Origin: Nitrososphaera sp. UBA210
GTDB taxonomy: Archaea > Thermoproteota > Nitrososphaeria > Nitrososphaerales > Nitrososphaeraceae
Assembly: GCA_002494895.1 (NCBI GenBank)
Contig: DADA01000023.1
Span: 1-55,047 of the forward strand
Length of the DNA: 55,047 nucleotides
Direction of reading: 5' to 3'
This document shows, in pieces, positions 9,129 through 17,408 of the stretch. Position 1 is the first letter of the stretch; each line of letters starts with the position of its first letter. Position numbers and translations under genes: made by a program. The notes under the pieces are model-generated. The model ran no database searches. It saw only the letters and a list, made by a program, of their open reading frames with translations, and had not been told where the DNA came from.

Positions 9129-9989
9129 GTGCTAGCCTCCCGAGGTAACCGCGAGCCGAAAAACCGACTGGCAGCTTATTATCGGCACTTTGAACTCGAC
9201 AACATAGGCCTTAAACTCCTTGGGTACTCATTCTTCGCATTCTGGTACGCCATGTTTTTTGTCTGGTTAGCAAGCGTGGTGGCATTCCCTCCCAGCATGT
9301 TGATTGTTGTAGGTGCTATCGGGTTGGTGGCCTTAATCCTCCTCGTCGTTTCATTTGTAATTGTCGGTTACGTGCGATTCAGATATCGATTTACGGTGAA
9401 TGAAAGTATTGCACTTTCCATCAACGAAATAATCCAGATAAAGAAGGAGTCCGTTGCCGGCATCCTTAACGATAAGGAACGCGAGGCAATGCGGATTTTG
9501 TTCAGAAACCTCCGCAGATCCCTTCTACGGTATAAAGATGAAAAACTGATGTTTGGATCAGATAAAGACACGATGTCTAGCCTCAAGAAAAATCTCAAAC
9601 ATATCAGGACGCTTTTAGCGGATATGGATCTATCAGGATTCGCGGCGCTGGAAGGATCCCTTATTGAAATGTCAACTGCCATTGGAAAGAAATCAACCGG
9701 CGGGTTTTTGCATCATTATCGGCTCTTGAAAGCTGAGCTGGATTCCAGACCAGAATTTGTTAACCTTGTGAGAGCTTCCTCCAGAACAGAATCGCTAAAG
9801 AAAATTCCTACCATCATCGACAAGACCATGATTGCTCTGGAGAAAATTGCGATAATTCTGAACAAGCTTCAGTCCATAGTCATCACTGTGGCCGTTATCG
9901 TAGGCGTGTTAATCTTTCTCGGCTCAGGTGATTTCGAGAAAGCCAAATCACTCATCGAAGTGAACCCTACGATTTCGCTTCCCAATTAA
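9129..9989 (+). CDS. Three-span membrane protein of unknown function
   Basis: This 286-residue protein has two adjacent N-terminal membrane helices (about residues 30-58 and 62-90). A long charged, helical cytoplasmic stretch follows (about 95-245, rich in Lys, Glu and Leu). A third membrane helix near the C-terminus (IVITVAVIVGVLIFLG) ends it. The GTG start at 9129 is 25 nt after a CTTTAAAAG box (9100-9108), so the mRNA is probably leaderless. It therefore has its own promoter although it follows the nuclease/TPR gene by only 69 nt. I do not recognise the family. The architecture of membrane helices plus a helical sensor-like domain occurs in many defence effectors, but that is only a suggestion. 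Confidence 0.65.
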   Translation: MLASRGNREPKNRLAAYYRHFELDNIGLKLLGYSFFAFWYAMFFVWLASVVAFPPSMLIVVGAIGLVALILLVVSFVIVGYVRFRYRFTVNESIALSINEIIQIKKESVAGILNDKEREAMRILFRNLRRSLLRYKDEKLMFGSDKDTMSSLKKNLKHIRTLLADMDLSGFAALEGSLIEMSTAIGKKSTGGFLHHYRLLKAELDSRPEFVNLVRASSRTESLKKIPTIIDKTMIALEKIAIILNKLQSIVITVAVIVGVLIFLGSGDFEKAKSLIEVNPTISLPN

Positions 9990-10382
9990 TCAAGCCGATC
10001 ATCTTCAACACTAGCTCGTATGACAATGCCAAATCGGATTTGAGAAATCACTAGAATAATCTTGGAGATAAATGTCAATGTGTCAGGAGCTTACCATCAC
10101 CAAAATACGCATTCAGACCCTAGCAGATTTTTGTATTGGAAAGCCTTTTCTATCTAATTTAGTACAATGTCGTCCCGCTTAGCATGTTTCTTCAATCCGT
10201 CCACAGTTGCCATGGCATGGCATATTCGACGATCTGTCTAATCAGAGATTAACGCATTCGCTTTTTGGAAAGCGTACCTCTTTGGTTTCACCGCTTCATA
10301 CAAACCTAAAATGGACGAGTTCGGGCGAGCTCTACTATCGGTATAGGATTAATTAAGCCAGATCCATTTCGTACTTCCGACA
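9990..10382. other. Gene-poor interval
   Basis: No open frame with coding character is visible on either strand, and stops are frequent. The only structures seen are a small hairpin CGCTTT-TTGG-AAAGCG at 10259-10274 and a TTAATTAAG box near 10349-10357. The box sits about 27-30 nt before the rtcA GTG and is probably its promoter. Together with the two unusual genes to the left, this low-density stretch suggests a variable locus. Confidence 0.5.
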
Positions 10383-11426
10383 GTGTCCCCCTCTGACTTT
10401 TTGAGAATAGATGGCTCGCAGGGCGAAGGAGGTGGCCAGATCCTCCGCACATCGCTCGCCCTGTCTGTGCTTAGGCGCAGGCCCATAGAGGTCTTTAACA
10501 TCAGGGCAAAGAGGGGAAATCCGGGTCTGCGTCCACAGCATCTGACAGTAATACGGATACTGGCTGACCTATTTCGGGCAAAGGTAGAGAACCTACAGAT
10601 TGGCTCAGAATGGATAAGGTTCCGCCCGTCCGATCTCTTTGACGGAGGCTCAGTCAAGGTCGATGTCGGCACGGCTGGCAGCATCCCTATGATTCTCTTG
10701 GCCGTGATACCGGCAATTTCTCTGTCGAATAACCACCTGTTACTCGAACTGACCGGTGGAACAGATGTCAAGGCCAGCCCGACCATCGATTACGTCAGGC
10801 ATGTAGTGGCAGAGGCGTATCGCAGCATAGGGATCAAATTCTCTATGGATGTAGTAAAGCGCGGCTACTATCCAAAGGGTGGTGGGATTGTGAAAGTGGA
10901 AATAGAGCCCTGTCACGCGCCTGCGTCCATTGAAGTCTTGAACGCGAGAAATATCGAGCCAAAAATATCAAGTGTATGCAGCCAGCTGCCAAAGCATGTT
11001 GCAGAGAGGCAGATAGCATCTGCATTGGCAGCGATAGAAAAGAAAGGAATCCGCTGCAGCAACTATACCGCCTCCCTCGAGACAGCGGCCTCGGCCGGAT
11101 CCTCTGTTATCGTATATTCTTCGTCAGACTTTGGGCCCTACATAGGAGGTGATTGCATCGGAGAGTTGGGCAAGAGGGCAGAAACCGTGGGGGCAGAAGC
11201 GGCAGAACGCTTTTTGGAATCCGCCCTTGCGGGCGCTCCGATAGACCCTTTTCTTGCTGACATGATCGTCCTGCCGCTGGCACTTGCAAAGGGACAATCG
11301 AAATACCGGATTGCGCGTGTGACAGAACACCTTCTAACAAATCTGCAAGTCGCCTCCCAGATCGCCGAATGCAAGTACCGAATAACTCCACAGCAGGACA
11401 GCTACGTGGTAGAGATTGAAGGCTAG
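10383..11426 (+). CDS. rtcA: RNA 3'-terminal phosphate cyclase
   Basis: RtcA uses ATP to convert RNA 3'-phosphates to 2',3'-cyclic phosphates through an adenylated histidine. The 347-residue length is typical. The diagnostic GSQGEGGGQILRTS motif occupies residues 10-23. It is followed by RAKRGNPGLRPQHL and by a conserved GGTDVKASPTIDYV segment near 122. The start is GTG at 10383, supported by the TATA-like box 25-30 nt upstream. Its 3' end overlaps the convergent copD-like gene by four bases. In archaea the role is RNA end repair, though no partner gene is adjacent. Confidence 0.94.
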   Translation: MSPSDFLRIDGSQGEGGGQILRTSLALSVLRRRPIEVFNIRAKRGNPGLRPQHLTVIRILADLFRAKVENLQIGSEWIRFRPSDLFDGGSVKVDVGTAGSIPMILLAVIPAISLSNNHLLLELTGGTDVKASPTIDYVRHVVAEAYRSIGIKFSMDVVKRGYYPKGGGIVKVEIEPCHAPASIEVLNARNIEPKISSVCSQLPKHVAERQIASALAAIEKKGIRCSNYTASLETAASAGSSVIVYSSSDFGPYIGGDCIGELGKRAETVGAEAAERFLESALAGAPIDPFLADMIVLPLALAKGQSKYRIARVTEHLLTNLQVASQIAECKYRITPQQDSYVVEIEG

Positions 11427-11917
11427 AGGCCGCCGTCAAGCAAAGCCGCGAGCAATAGAATCGCTATTGATAGGACTACTATTATCCTCCCAAGATGAAT
11501 AATCTTTGCTCTGACAGATTGGACATATATGCTACCTCCATCTCCTGATACTAACTTTCGTTCCATGTCCGCGTTGAACATTCTGACATGGACGACGTAG
11601 GTCCCGACCGTAGCTATGACAAGTATCACCTTTATCATAAGGATAATTCCGTAAGTAGAGCCCACAAGTGCCTCAGGGCTTCCAAAAAAAGCCCGCGAGC
11701 TGAAGAGTCCGGTAGCTATCAGGATAGCAAACGCCGGTACTGTCATCTTGTTAAAGCGCCGACCAACCTTTACCATCAGCATCACCAGCTCTTCAACTGA
11801 CTTTGTATACGATTTTAGAACCGGGACAAGAACGATTCCAATAAAGATCGAACCTCCCACCCAGATTGAGGCGCATATCAGATGCACCCAGGTGACTAGG
11901 CCGTCGACAACAGCCAT
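11423..11917 (-). CDS. CopD-like four-helix membrane protein
   Basis: This 164-residue integral membrane protein has four membrane spans. It opens with LVTWVHLICASIWVGGSIF, the pattern of the CopD/copper-resistance-D and related DUF families, in which an N-terminal His precedes a WxGG turn. A second His lies in helix three (GTYVVHVRMFNADMERK). Such proteins are linked to copper handling or redox membrane complexes; copper is notable because ammonia oxidisers use many copper enzymes. The ATG start is 26 nt from an ATAATATAG box, which fits a leaderless mRNA. It overlaps rtcA tail to tail by four bases. Confidence 0.7.
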   Translation of the reverse strand: MAVVDGLVTWVHLICASIWVGGSIFIGIVLVPVLKSYTKSVEELVMLMVKVGRRFNKMTVPAFAILIATGLFSSRAFFGSPEALVGSTYGIILMIKVILVIATVGTYVVHVRMFNADMERKLVSGDGGSIYVQSVRAKIIHLGRIIVVLSIAILLLAALLDGGL

Positions 11918-12019
11918 CGAACCTTACTTGCAGCTGTGCTATATTATCGATGCTGCCGCACCTATCTCTGCACGATCGGGAAAGGTTTTAATCAGCTTAC
12001 CGGTCAGCTAGAGTGAAAT

Positions 12020-12523
12020 TTGATACTAGGTCCGAGAAGGTTGGCCCTTATCGGCGCCATTGCCGCGGTCGTTATTACTATCATCGCTTACCCCTATCTT
12101 CTTACTATTGTTTCTCCAGAGATCGACGTTGAAAAAGTAAGCATCGATCTCACGAGGGTCTCCCTGTCGCCCGAATCAGGTGAGCAAGAGCTAACTCTCC
12201 AGATAACTTTTACGGTAGTCAATAACAACGACGTCACGCTGACGACATCAAAGATAGAATACGAACTATTTGCTGACGGGACAACGGTGGGCACCGACAT
12301 ACTCTCGTACGAGGACATCCCGGTCAACGGCAGACCTGCTCTATTTCCTGGGAGTCCCGTTCCACTCAGAGATTCCTTTGTACTAAAGTATTCTGACGAC
12401 GAAGCAGAGATATACAACACTATCTTGACCAACAGCACACAGCTGGATTGGAAAGTGACGGGCAGCGCCACCATAGAATCTGGAACGATTTTTGTGCCAA
12501 AAGAATTTTCTGACGAGCTGTAA
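12020..12523 (+). CDS. Membrane-anchored LEA2/WHy-like protein
   Basis: This 167-residue protein has one N-terminal membrane helix (LALIGAIAAVVITIIAYPYL) and then an extracellular-type beta-sandwich domain. The pattern from ISIDLTRVSLSPESGEQELTL-like strands through VVNNNDVTLTTSKIEYELFADG resembles the LEA14/WHy fold. In that fold a hydrophobic-polar strand repeat carries an NNN/NPN turn. Such domains are associated with desiccation or stress tolerance, but no activity is established. The start is TTG at 12020, because a TGA lies two codons upstream in frame. A GTTTTAATC box about 30 nt upstream is the likely promoter. Confidence 0.6.
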   Translation: MILGPRRLALIGAIAAVVITIIAYPYLLTIVSPEIDVEKVSIDLTRVSLSPESGEQELTLQITFTVVNNNDVTLTTSKIEYELFADGTTVGTDILSYEDIPVNGRPALFPGSPVPLRDSFVLKYSDDEAEIYNTILTNSTQLDWKVTGSATIESGTIFVPKEFSDEL

Positions 12524-12584
12524 AAGTTCAGGTGCAGTGTTTTGGTCTCAGGTTCAGGTTCTGGTTCGATTCACGGGTCGTCGC

Positions 12585-12621
12585 CCACCTTCGACCCCTG
12601 AAGGGGGTCGGAATTAGGTGG
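12585..12621. repeat. Bipartite stem-loop upstream of mre11
   Basis: CCACCT (12585-12590) pairs with AGGTGG (12616-12621). Inside it, CGACCCC (12592-12598) pairs with GGGGTCG (12604-12610) around the 5-nt loop TGAAG. It is the strongest hairpin I found in an intergenic region. It lies between the stop of the membrane-anchored gene and the mre11 promoter, and is preceded by three short GGTTC repeats. A terminator or structured RNA is possible. Confidence 0.5.
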
Positions 12622-12674
12622 AAAGAAATAGTCCTCTTCATCGAGGATTTAAGTGAGTTGCAGAATTTACTTTT

Positions 12675-13799
12675 GTGCGCCTAGTGCATCTTTCGGATAC
12701 TCATCTAGGATTCTCCGCTTACAACAGGACAGACCCAGTGACAGGACTGAACCAAAGGGAGGTCGATGTGTACTCTGTATTCAATGAGATAATAGATTAC
12801 ATAATCCGTACCAAGCCCGACCTTGTCATTCATGCTGGCGACCTCTTTGACAGCGTCAGACCTTCCAACAGGGCCATTCACGAAGCATTCAGGCAACTCG
12901 TACGTCTTTCAAAGGCTGAAATCCCGACTGTCATCATCGCTGGCAATCACTCGACTCCAAGGCAGAAGGTGACAGGTTCTATTTTTCGCCTATTGGAATT
13001 CTTGGAGCATATCTATCCTGTTTTCGAGGGGGAGTACAAGACGATTGAAATCGCGGATGCTAAAATACACGCAATCCCGCACGCTTACAACGAAGATATG
13101 TTGAAGAATAACTTTACAAAGCTCCATCCCGACAAGAGTTTTAGACACAATATCCTTATCACTCACGCGACGGTCATTGGAACCAACGCTTATGCAGGTC
13201 CGGAGTTCAAAGAGCAGTCAATACCACCAAGCGTCCTGCACCCAGATTTTGATTACATCGCCCTCGGGCACATCCACAGATTCATCAAGGTGGCAGGAAA
13301 CGCATACTACTCCGGTTCTCCTGAAAGACTGAGCTTCAGCGAAGCGAATGACAACAAGGGTTTTCTTGATGTGGAAATCGGGAATCTTAAGGTGAAGCAT
13401 ATCAAGACAAGAGCGAGGGGGATGATTGACATCAAGCCCGTCGACTGTTCGAATCTTGACGCCTCGCAAGTGATGAAAGCGATTGAAAATGCTTTGCCTT
13501 CGGACATCTCTGGAAAAATAGTAAGGTTGACGCTACAGGACATTTCGCCAGACGTTTACACCTCGCTAGATTTCCAGAGAATCGACGAATTGACCGCTTC
13601 AGCGTTATACTGCGAAAAGAAGAGGTCAATGAAGAAATCTACCGGCGATGCAATGGGAACCGGCCACATCGGAGCGATTGCAGAGGAATTTTCTGCATTC
13701 GTCAGGAAGCAATCGATTGACAAGAAAGGTCGGCAGGTGATAGAGAAAATGGGTCTCGGGTATCTTGAGGAAGCGATGCAGACTGTGGAGGAGGACTAG
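12675..13799 (+). CDS. mre11: DNA double-strand break repair nuclease Mre11
   Basis: Mre11 is the manganese-dependent nuclease that works with Rad50 to process DNA ends. The 374-residue protein shows the phosphoesterase motifs in order: HLSDTHLG (residues 5-12), HAGDLFD (55-61), GNHSTP (93-98), an ITHA segment near 160, and ALGHIHRF near 196. The start is GTG at 12675, 25 nt after an ATTTAAG box, consistent with a leaderless mRNA. Its TAG stop directly abuts the rad50 ATG, so the two are co-translated. No herA or nurA is next to them in this window. Confidence 0.95.
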   Translation: MRLVHLSDTHLGFSAYNRTDPVTGLNQREVDVYSVFNEIIDYIIRTKPDLVIHAGDLFDSVRPSNRAIHEAFRQLVRLSKAEIPTVIIAGNHSTPRQKVTGSIFRLLEFLEHIYPVFEGEYKTIEIADAKIHAIPHAYNEDMLKNNFTKLHPDKSFRHNILITHATVIGTNAYAGPEFKEQSIPPSVLHPDFDYIALGHIHRFIKVAGNAYYSGSPERLSFSEANDNKGFLDVEIGNLKVKHIKTRARGMIDIKPVDCSNLDASQVMKAIENALPSDISGKIVRLTLQDISPDVYTSLDFQRIDELTASALYCEKKRSMKKSTGDAMGTGHIGAIAEEFSAFVRKQSIDKKGRQVIEKMGLGYLEEAMQTVEED

Positions 13800-16229
13800 A
13801 TGATTATCCGCTCCCTGAAGTTGCAAAACTGCCGTAAATACAAGGAAGCTTTCATGGAGTTTCCGGATGGACTCTTTGGAATCGTGGGGAACAACGGAGC
13901 CGGCAAAACTTCTATCATAGAAGCGATAGCGTGGTCGATTTACGGAGCAAACGCCTGCAAGACGGGTCAGGAGCTTTTGAAAACAGAGGGAATAAGCCCT
14001 GACTCCGATTGTCGAGCAGAACTCGAGTTTTCGCTGGGTCCCGATTCCTATAGGGTCGTAAGGGAACTCAGGGGAAGCAGACAGTCCGCTTACGCCGCCG
14101 TATACGTCAATAACAGTACTCAGCCAGACGTGGAAGGGACCCACCCAGTCACCCGCTATCTTTCGAACAAGATAGGGATGGATTACGCCTCATTCTTTAC
14201 CTCTGTTTTCGCCAAGCAGAAGGAGCTCGATGCGCTATCTGAACTGCAACCGGGAGCGCGCAAGAAAAGAATCCTGCGCCTGCTTCGTATAGACCGCATC
14301 GATGCCGCTATAGACAGCGTAAGAAAAGACAAGAAACAGAGTGAAGTCAGGATAGATGCGGTCAAGGGAACTTTGCAAGGCATCGACGAGCTTAGTTCTG
14401 CGCTTGACGAGCTGGGGGAACAAAAGGGAAAGGATGCGAATGAAGTAAAGACAGCCCGGGGTGCAGTCAAAGAATCAAAAGCATCGCTCGCAAAGGGGAA
14501 GAAGGCCAAGGACGCCTTAGAAAGAAAGCATAGCCGCTTTCAGGAATTGACAGGTCAGATGAAGGTTCAAGATGCCCAGAAGAAATTGAATGAACGGAGT
14601 CTCGGGCAACAAGAGGACGACTTAGGAAAGCTGGAGTCGGCGAGAAAGGAGCTAGCGGAAATCAAGCCTAAGTTGAAGCCATTGAAGTCCATAAAGACCA
14701 AGAAGGAGAGACTTGACTCGTCACGGGAAAAATATCTAGAGAAAAATCGCTTGCGAAAGCAGCTCTCTGAAATCAAACAGAAAGTAACGGGATTGAAACG
14801 GGACAGAAAGAGCACTTCATCGAAAGTAATCAAGGGTAAGAATCTGGACTCGAATCTTGCTGAGGTAGAAAAGGCGATGAAACAAATTCAGACCAAATCC
14901 TCTAGTCTGGACAAGAAGATAGCTGGTAAGAGAGCCGCAATCCAAGAGTACAAGAAGCAAAAAGCAAAGCTATCAGCGCAGTTCGAGACAATCAAAGAGC
15001 TCGGACCCAATAGCAAATGCCCAATCTGCGACAAGACCATAGGAGAGGATCTTCCAGAAATAGTGGAGCATTTCAAAAAGGAGATTGAAAACGCGAGCGA
15101 CAGAATAAAGACTCAGTCAGAGTTGATTGAGAGACTGTCGATACAGCGCAAAAAGGCCGACAAACTTTTGGAGGACGCCGAATCGGAAAGGGACCGTGTA
15201 AACAGTCTAATCAAACAGCGGATAAAGGATGAGCAAAAGAGGATCAGTCTCGATAAACAAATAGTATCAGAAGTTCAGCAGCTAAGGAAGATTTCAGATG
15301 ATAGCTGGAAAATCGGAACCGTGAAATATGACGAAGAGGATCATGATGAAGCGAAGAGATTATTCAGTGCATTGGAGCTACTGGACAAAAGACGCATAGC
15401 ATTATCGGAACAAGTCTTGCGTGTTCCGACTGTCAAGAGGTCAATTCGAAGTCTCAGGTCCGGCCTGGTTTCGATAGCAAAAAGAACAGAGAAGATTTCG
15501 GATTCGATAACAGTCCTTGGATTCAGCAAGGAGGAACACGAGCAGGCCAAGAGAGACTACAGTTCTGCCGATGCACATTATCATCAAAAGAAGGAGAATC
15601 TGATAAATGCGAAGAACACGCTTGCAAATACTTCAAAGGAAATCGTTAACACAAACAGGCAGATTGAAGAAGAAAAGAGGAAAAGACGGCAGATACAAGA
15701 GGAGGAAAAGAAGATAGAAACCCTTAACAGCCTTGACAGGATATTCGCAGACTTCCGTCTGGAGCTCATTTCGAGGATTCGGCCATTGCTGTCCCTTCGC
15801 GCTTCAGAGCTATTCAGGAAGCTTACTGACGAGAAGTATCCGAGCATATCTCTTGATGAGAACTACGATATGCTCATAGAGGACGGAGGAAAGAGGTTTC
15901 CACTTGAGCGGTTCTCGGGAGGCGAGGAGGACCTTGCTAGCCTGTGCCTCAGAATCGCCATCTCGCAGGTCATTGTGGAGCGTTCAGGCGGCGCAGAAAT
16001 CGATTTCATTGTGCTTGATGAGATTTTCGGAAGTCAGGACGAGACCCGGAGGAGCAATATCCTTAAGGCCCTGAACGAGCTTTCCTCCCAGTTCCGTCAA
16101 ATCATAGTCATCACGCACGTGGAGGAAATAAAGGACATGTTTCCCTATGCCTTCAACGTGATAGAAACGGCAGACAAATCCAGCAAGATCATCGTGGAAG
16201 GCAATCATAGAATGGCGCTGTCAACATGA
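13800..16229 (+). CDS. rad50: DNA double-strand break repair ATPase Rad50
   Basis: Rad50 is the SMC-like ATPase partner of Mre11. The 809-residue protein has Walker A GNNGAGKTS at residues 30-38 and long coiled coils on both sides of the centre. The zinc hook KCPICDK has its cysteines near residues 407 and 410. The ABC signature FSGGEEDLASLCLRIA is near 703 and Walker B FIVLDEIFGSQD near 740. Two molecules join through the hook to tether DNA ends. It starts at ATG immediately after the mre11 stop, with no gap. The gene reads as intact and of normal length for archaea. Confidence 0.96.
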   Translation: MIIRSLKLQNCRKYKEAFMEFPDGLFGIVGNNGAGKTSIIEAIAWSIYGANACKTGQELLKTEGISPDSDCRAELEFSLGPDSYRVVRELRGSRQSAYAAVYVNNSTQPDVEGTHPVTRYLSNKIGMDYASFFTSVFAKQKELDALSELQPGARKKRILRLLRIDRIDAAIDSVRKDKKQSEVRIDAVKGTLQGIDELSSALDELGEQKGKDANEVKTARGAVKESKASLAKGKKAKDALERKHSRFQELTGQMKVQDAQKKLNERSLGQQEDDLGKLESARKELAEIKPKLKPLKSIKTKKERLDSSREKYLEKNRLRKQLSEIKQKVTGLKRDRKSTSSKVIKGKNLDSNLAEVEKAMKQIQTKSSSLDKKIAGKRAAIQEYKKQKAKLSAQFETIKELGPNSKCPICDKTIGEDLPEIVEHFKKEIENASDRIKTQSELIERLSIQRKKADKLLEDAESERDRVNSLIKQRIKDEQKRISLDKQIVSEVQQLRKISDDSWKIGTVKYDEEDHDEAKRLFSALELLDKRRIALSEQVLRVPTVKRSIRSLRSGLVSIAKRTEKISDSITVLGFSKEEHEQAKRDYSSADAHYHQKKENLINAKNTLANTSKEIVNTNRQIEEEKRKRRQIQEEEKKIETLNSLDRIFADFRLELISRIRPLLSLRASELFRKLTDEKYPSISLDENYDMLIEDGGKRFPLERFSGGEEDLASLCLRIAISQVIVERSGGAEIDFIVLDEIFGSQDETRRSNILKALNELSSQFRQIIVITHVEEIKDMFPYAFNVIETADKSSKIIVEGNHRMALST

Positions 16230-16331
16230 CTGAAAGCTTTCGCCTGTCCTAAATAAAACTAGATGTCCATAAAGCAATATTCTGGCTAGACGGTCAAATT
16301 TGAACCCTGAACATTGCGATTTGAACGATGG

Positions 16332-16426
16332 TGCGGTCACCGGGATTTGAACCCGGGTTACGGGCTATCTTCGCTTTTGATGCGCATGGAAGGCCAGTGT
16401 CCTAGACCAAACTGGACGATGACCGC
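16332..16426 (-). tRNA. tRNA-Gly (anticodon UCC) with a 20-nt intron
   Basis: The acceptor GCGGTCA pairs with TGACCGC, with discriminator A at 16332. The D stem is GTCC/GGAC, and the T arm is CCGGG-TTCAAAT-CCCGG. The anticodon stem is CTGGC with GCCCG (one U-C mismatch), and the loop CTTCCA-A gives anticodon UCC. A 20-nt intron at 16367-16386 interrupts the canonical position 37/38. It forms a bulge-helix-bulge: 3-nt bulges CAT and ATA flank a 4-bp CTTC/GAAG helix. Mature length is 75 nt, and CCA is not encoded. The tRNA splicing endonuclease would remove the intron. Confidence 0.93.
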
Positions 16427-16464
16427 ACTAGTACTAGCCGGACATCTGAAGGATATATAAAATC

Positions 16465-17025
16465 TTAGTCAGGAAAGATTACGTTTAGCAGCACGTCGAC
16501 AGCCTTGCTCTTTGTCCGCTGTTTGTAATATTCCATGCCCTTCTTGGGAACGTCTAATGCCTTCTCTTCTTCCACTTCAGCAACGGGCCTGTGATCTAGG
16601 GCTCCGTAAAACTGGGCTCTATATCCTTTCAATTTGGAAAGTGCAGTGGAATTAAAGACCTCGTGAAGCCATACAGAACCGATAAAGTAGATGAAAGGCG
16701 GGTTGGGCTTTGACTTTATCATGCCGAAAATTCTATCAACGGTCTGCTCTATGTTGCGCGAATCAGAATCAATCGCGATTATCTTCTCCTGCACCCCTCC
16801 TTGTAGAAGTGCTGTCTTGACTTTTTCCGCCGGATCCGGTTCTCCAACGATCATCACCATAGTTTTGTGCCAGTCGGGTCTCGATCTCATGACCATGTCA
16901 TGAGTTTCCAGGCCCACCTTAACCCGTTCCTGGACGTACTCGGGGAGTGAGCCGCCAGATGACTTGCCCTTGTGTACTGCGTAAAGGACGATGAGATTTC
17001 CGTCAGTAAAACGATACTCTGACAT
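16465..17025 (-). CDS. Hypothetical protein, last gene of the ubiD operon
   Basis: This 186-residue soluble protein starts at ATG 17023-17025, three bases after the preceding gene's stop. It has an alternating alpha/beta look, with strand-like MVMIVGEPD and EKIIAIDSD and a strand-helix FIYFIGSVWLHEVF. That resembles a Rossmann-like fold of unknown specificity. There are no membrane spans. A conserved binding motif is not obvious to me. Its position behind ubiD and another unknown gene suggests co-expression, and no more can be said. Confidence 0.6.
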   Translation of the reverse strand: MSEYRFTDGNLIVLYAVHKGKSSGGSLPEYVQERVKVGLETHDMVMRSRPDWHKTMVMIVGEPDPAEKVKTALLQGGVQEKIIAIDSDSRNIEQTVDRIFGMIKSKPNPPFIYFIGSVWLHEVFNSTALSKLKGYRAQFYGALDHRPVAEVEEEKALDVPKKGMEYYKQRTKSKAVDVLLNVIFPD

Positions 17026-17028
17026 CGC

Positions 17029-17358
17029 CTAGTACCACGTTGTCGCAACCTTCTTTGGAGTTGCGATCTGCCGCTCAAGCTCATCCAGCCTCTGCATAGA
17101 CTCTGGATTCTTTTGCAAATCGCGGTACTGCTTGTCATGTCTTACCCTTCTCACGGTCCCCATTACTTCGTCCATGGTGACACCATGCTTGATGTCGTAC
17201 TCGATCTGTTTTGCGCAGCTCGAAACCGTGCTGTATTTCTTGTAATTGCGTTTTTCAAAAGAAGAAGCGTCAGGAGAAATGCCCTTGACAAAGCGGATTA
17301 TGACTTTCTCAACATGTTCAAGATGCCAATCTTTCATCGCATAGTTGTTGGGCTTCAT
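17029..17358 (-). CDS. Small basic hypothetical protein
   Basis: This 109-residue, Lys/Arg-rich, predicted helical protein starts at ATG 17356-17358. It lies 50 nt downstream of ubiD and 3 nt before the next gene. A KHGVTMDEVMGTVRRVRHDKQYRDL stretch could be a nucleic-acid-binding helix pair, but I see no defined HTH or zinc motif (only one Cys). Function unknown. Confidence 0.55.
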   Translation of the reverse strand: MKPNNYAMKDWHLEHVEKVIIRFVKGISPDASSFEKRNYKKYSTVSSCAKQIEYDIKHGVTMDEVMGTVRRVRHDKQYRDLQKNPESMQRLDELERQIATPKKVATTWY

Positions 17359-17408
17359 AACCCCATTCCTTGCCCTTGAAGGCTATTTATTCTCTTGTGA
17401 AATGATCG

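Noticed and set aside
10259..10274. Hairpin CGCTTT-TTGG-AAAGCG as a terminator
   Set aside because: Short stem with no T run and not next to a gene end; listed only as part of the gene-poor interval.
12551..12575. GGTTCGATTC resembling a tRNA T loop
   Set aside because: The flanking bases do not pair as a T stem and no acceptor or anticodon arms are present.
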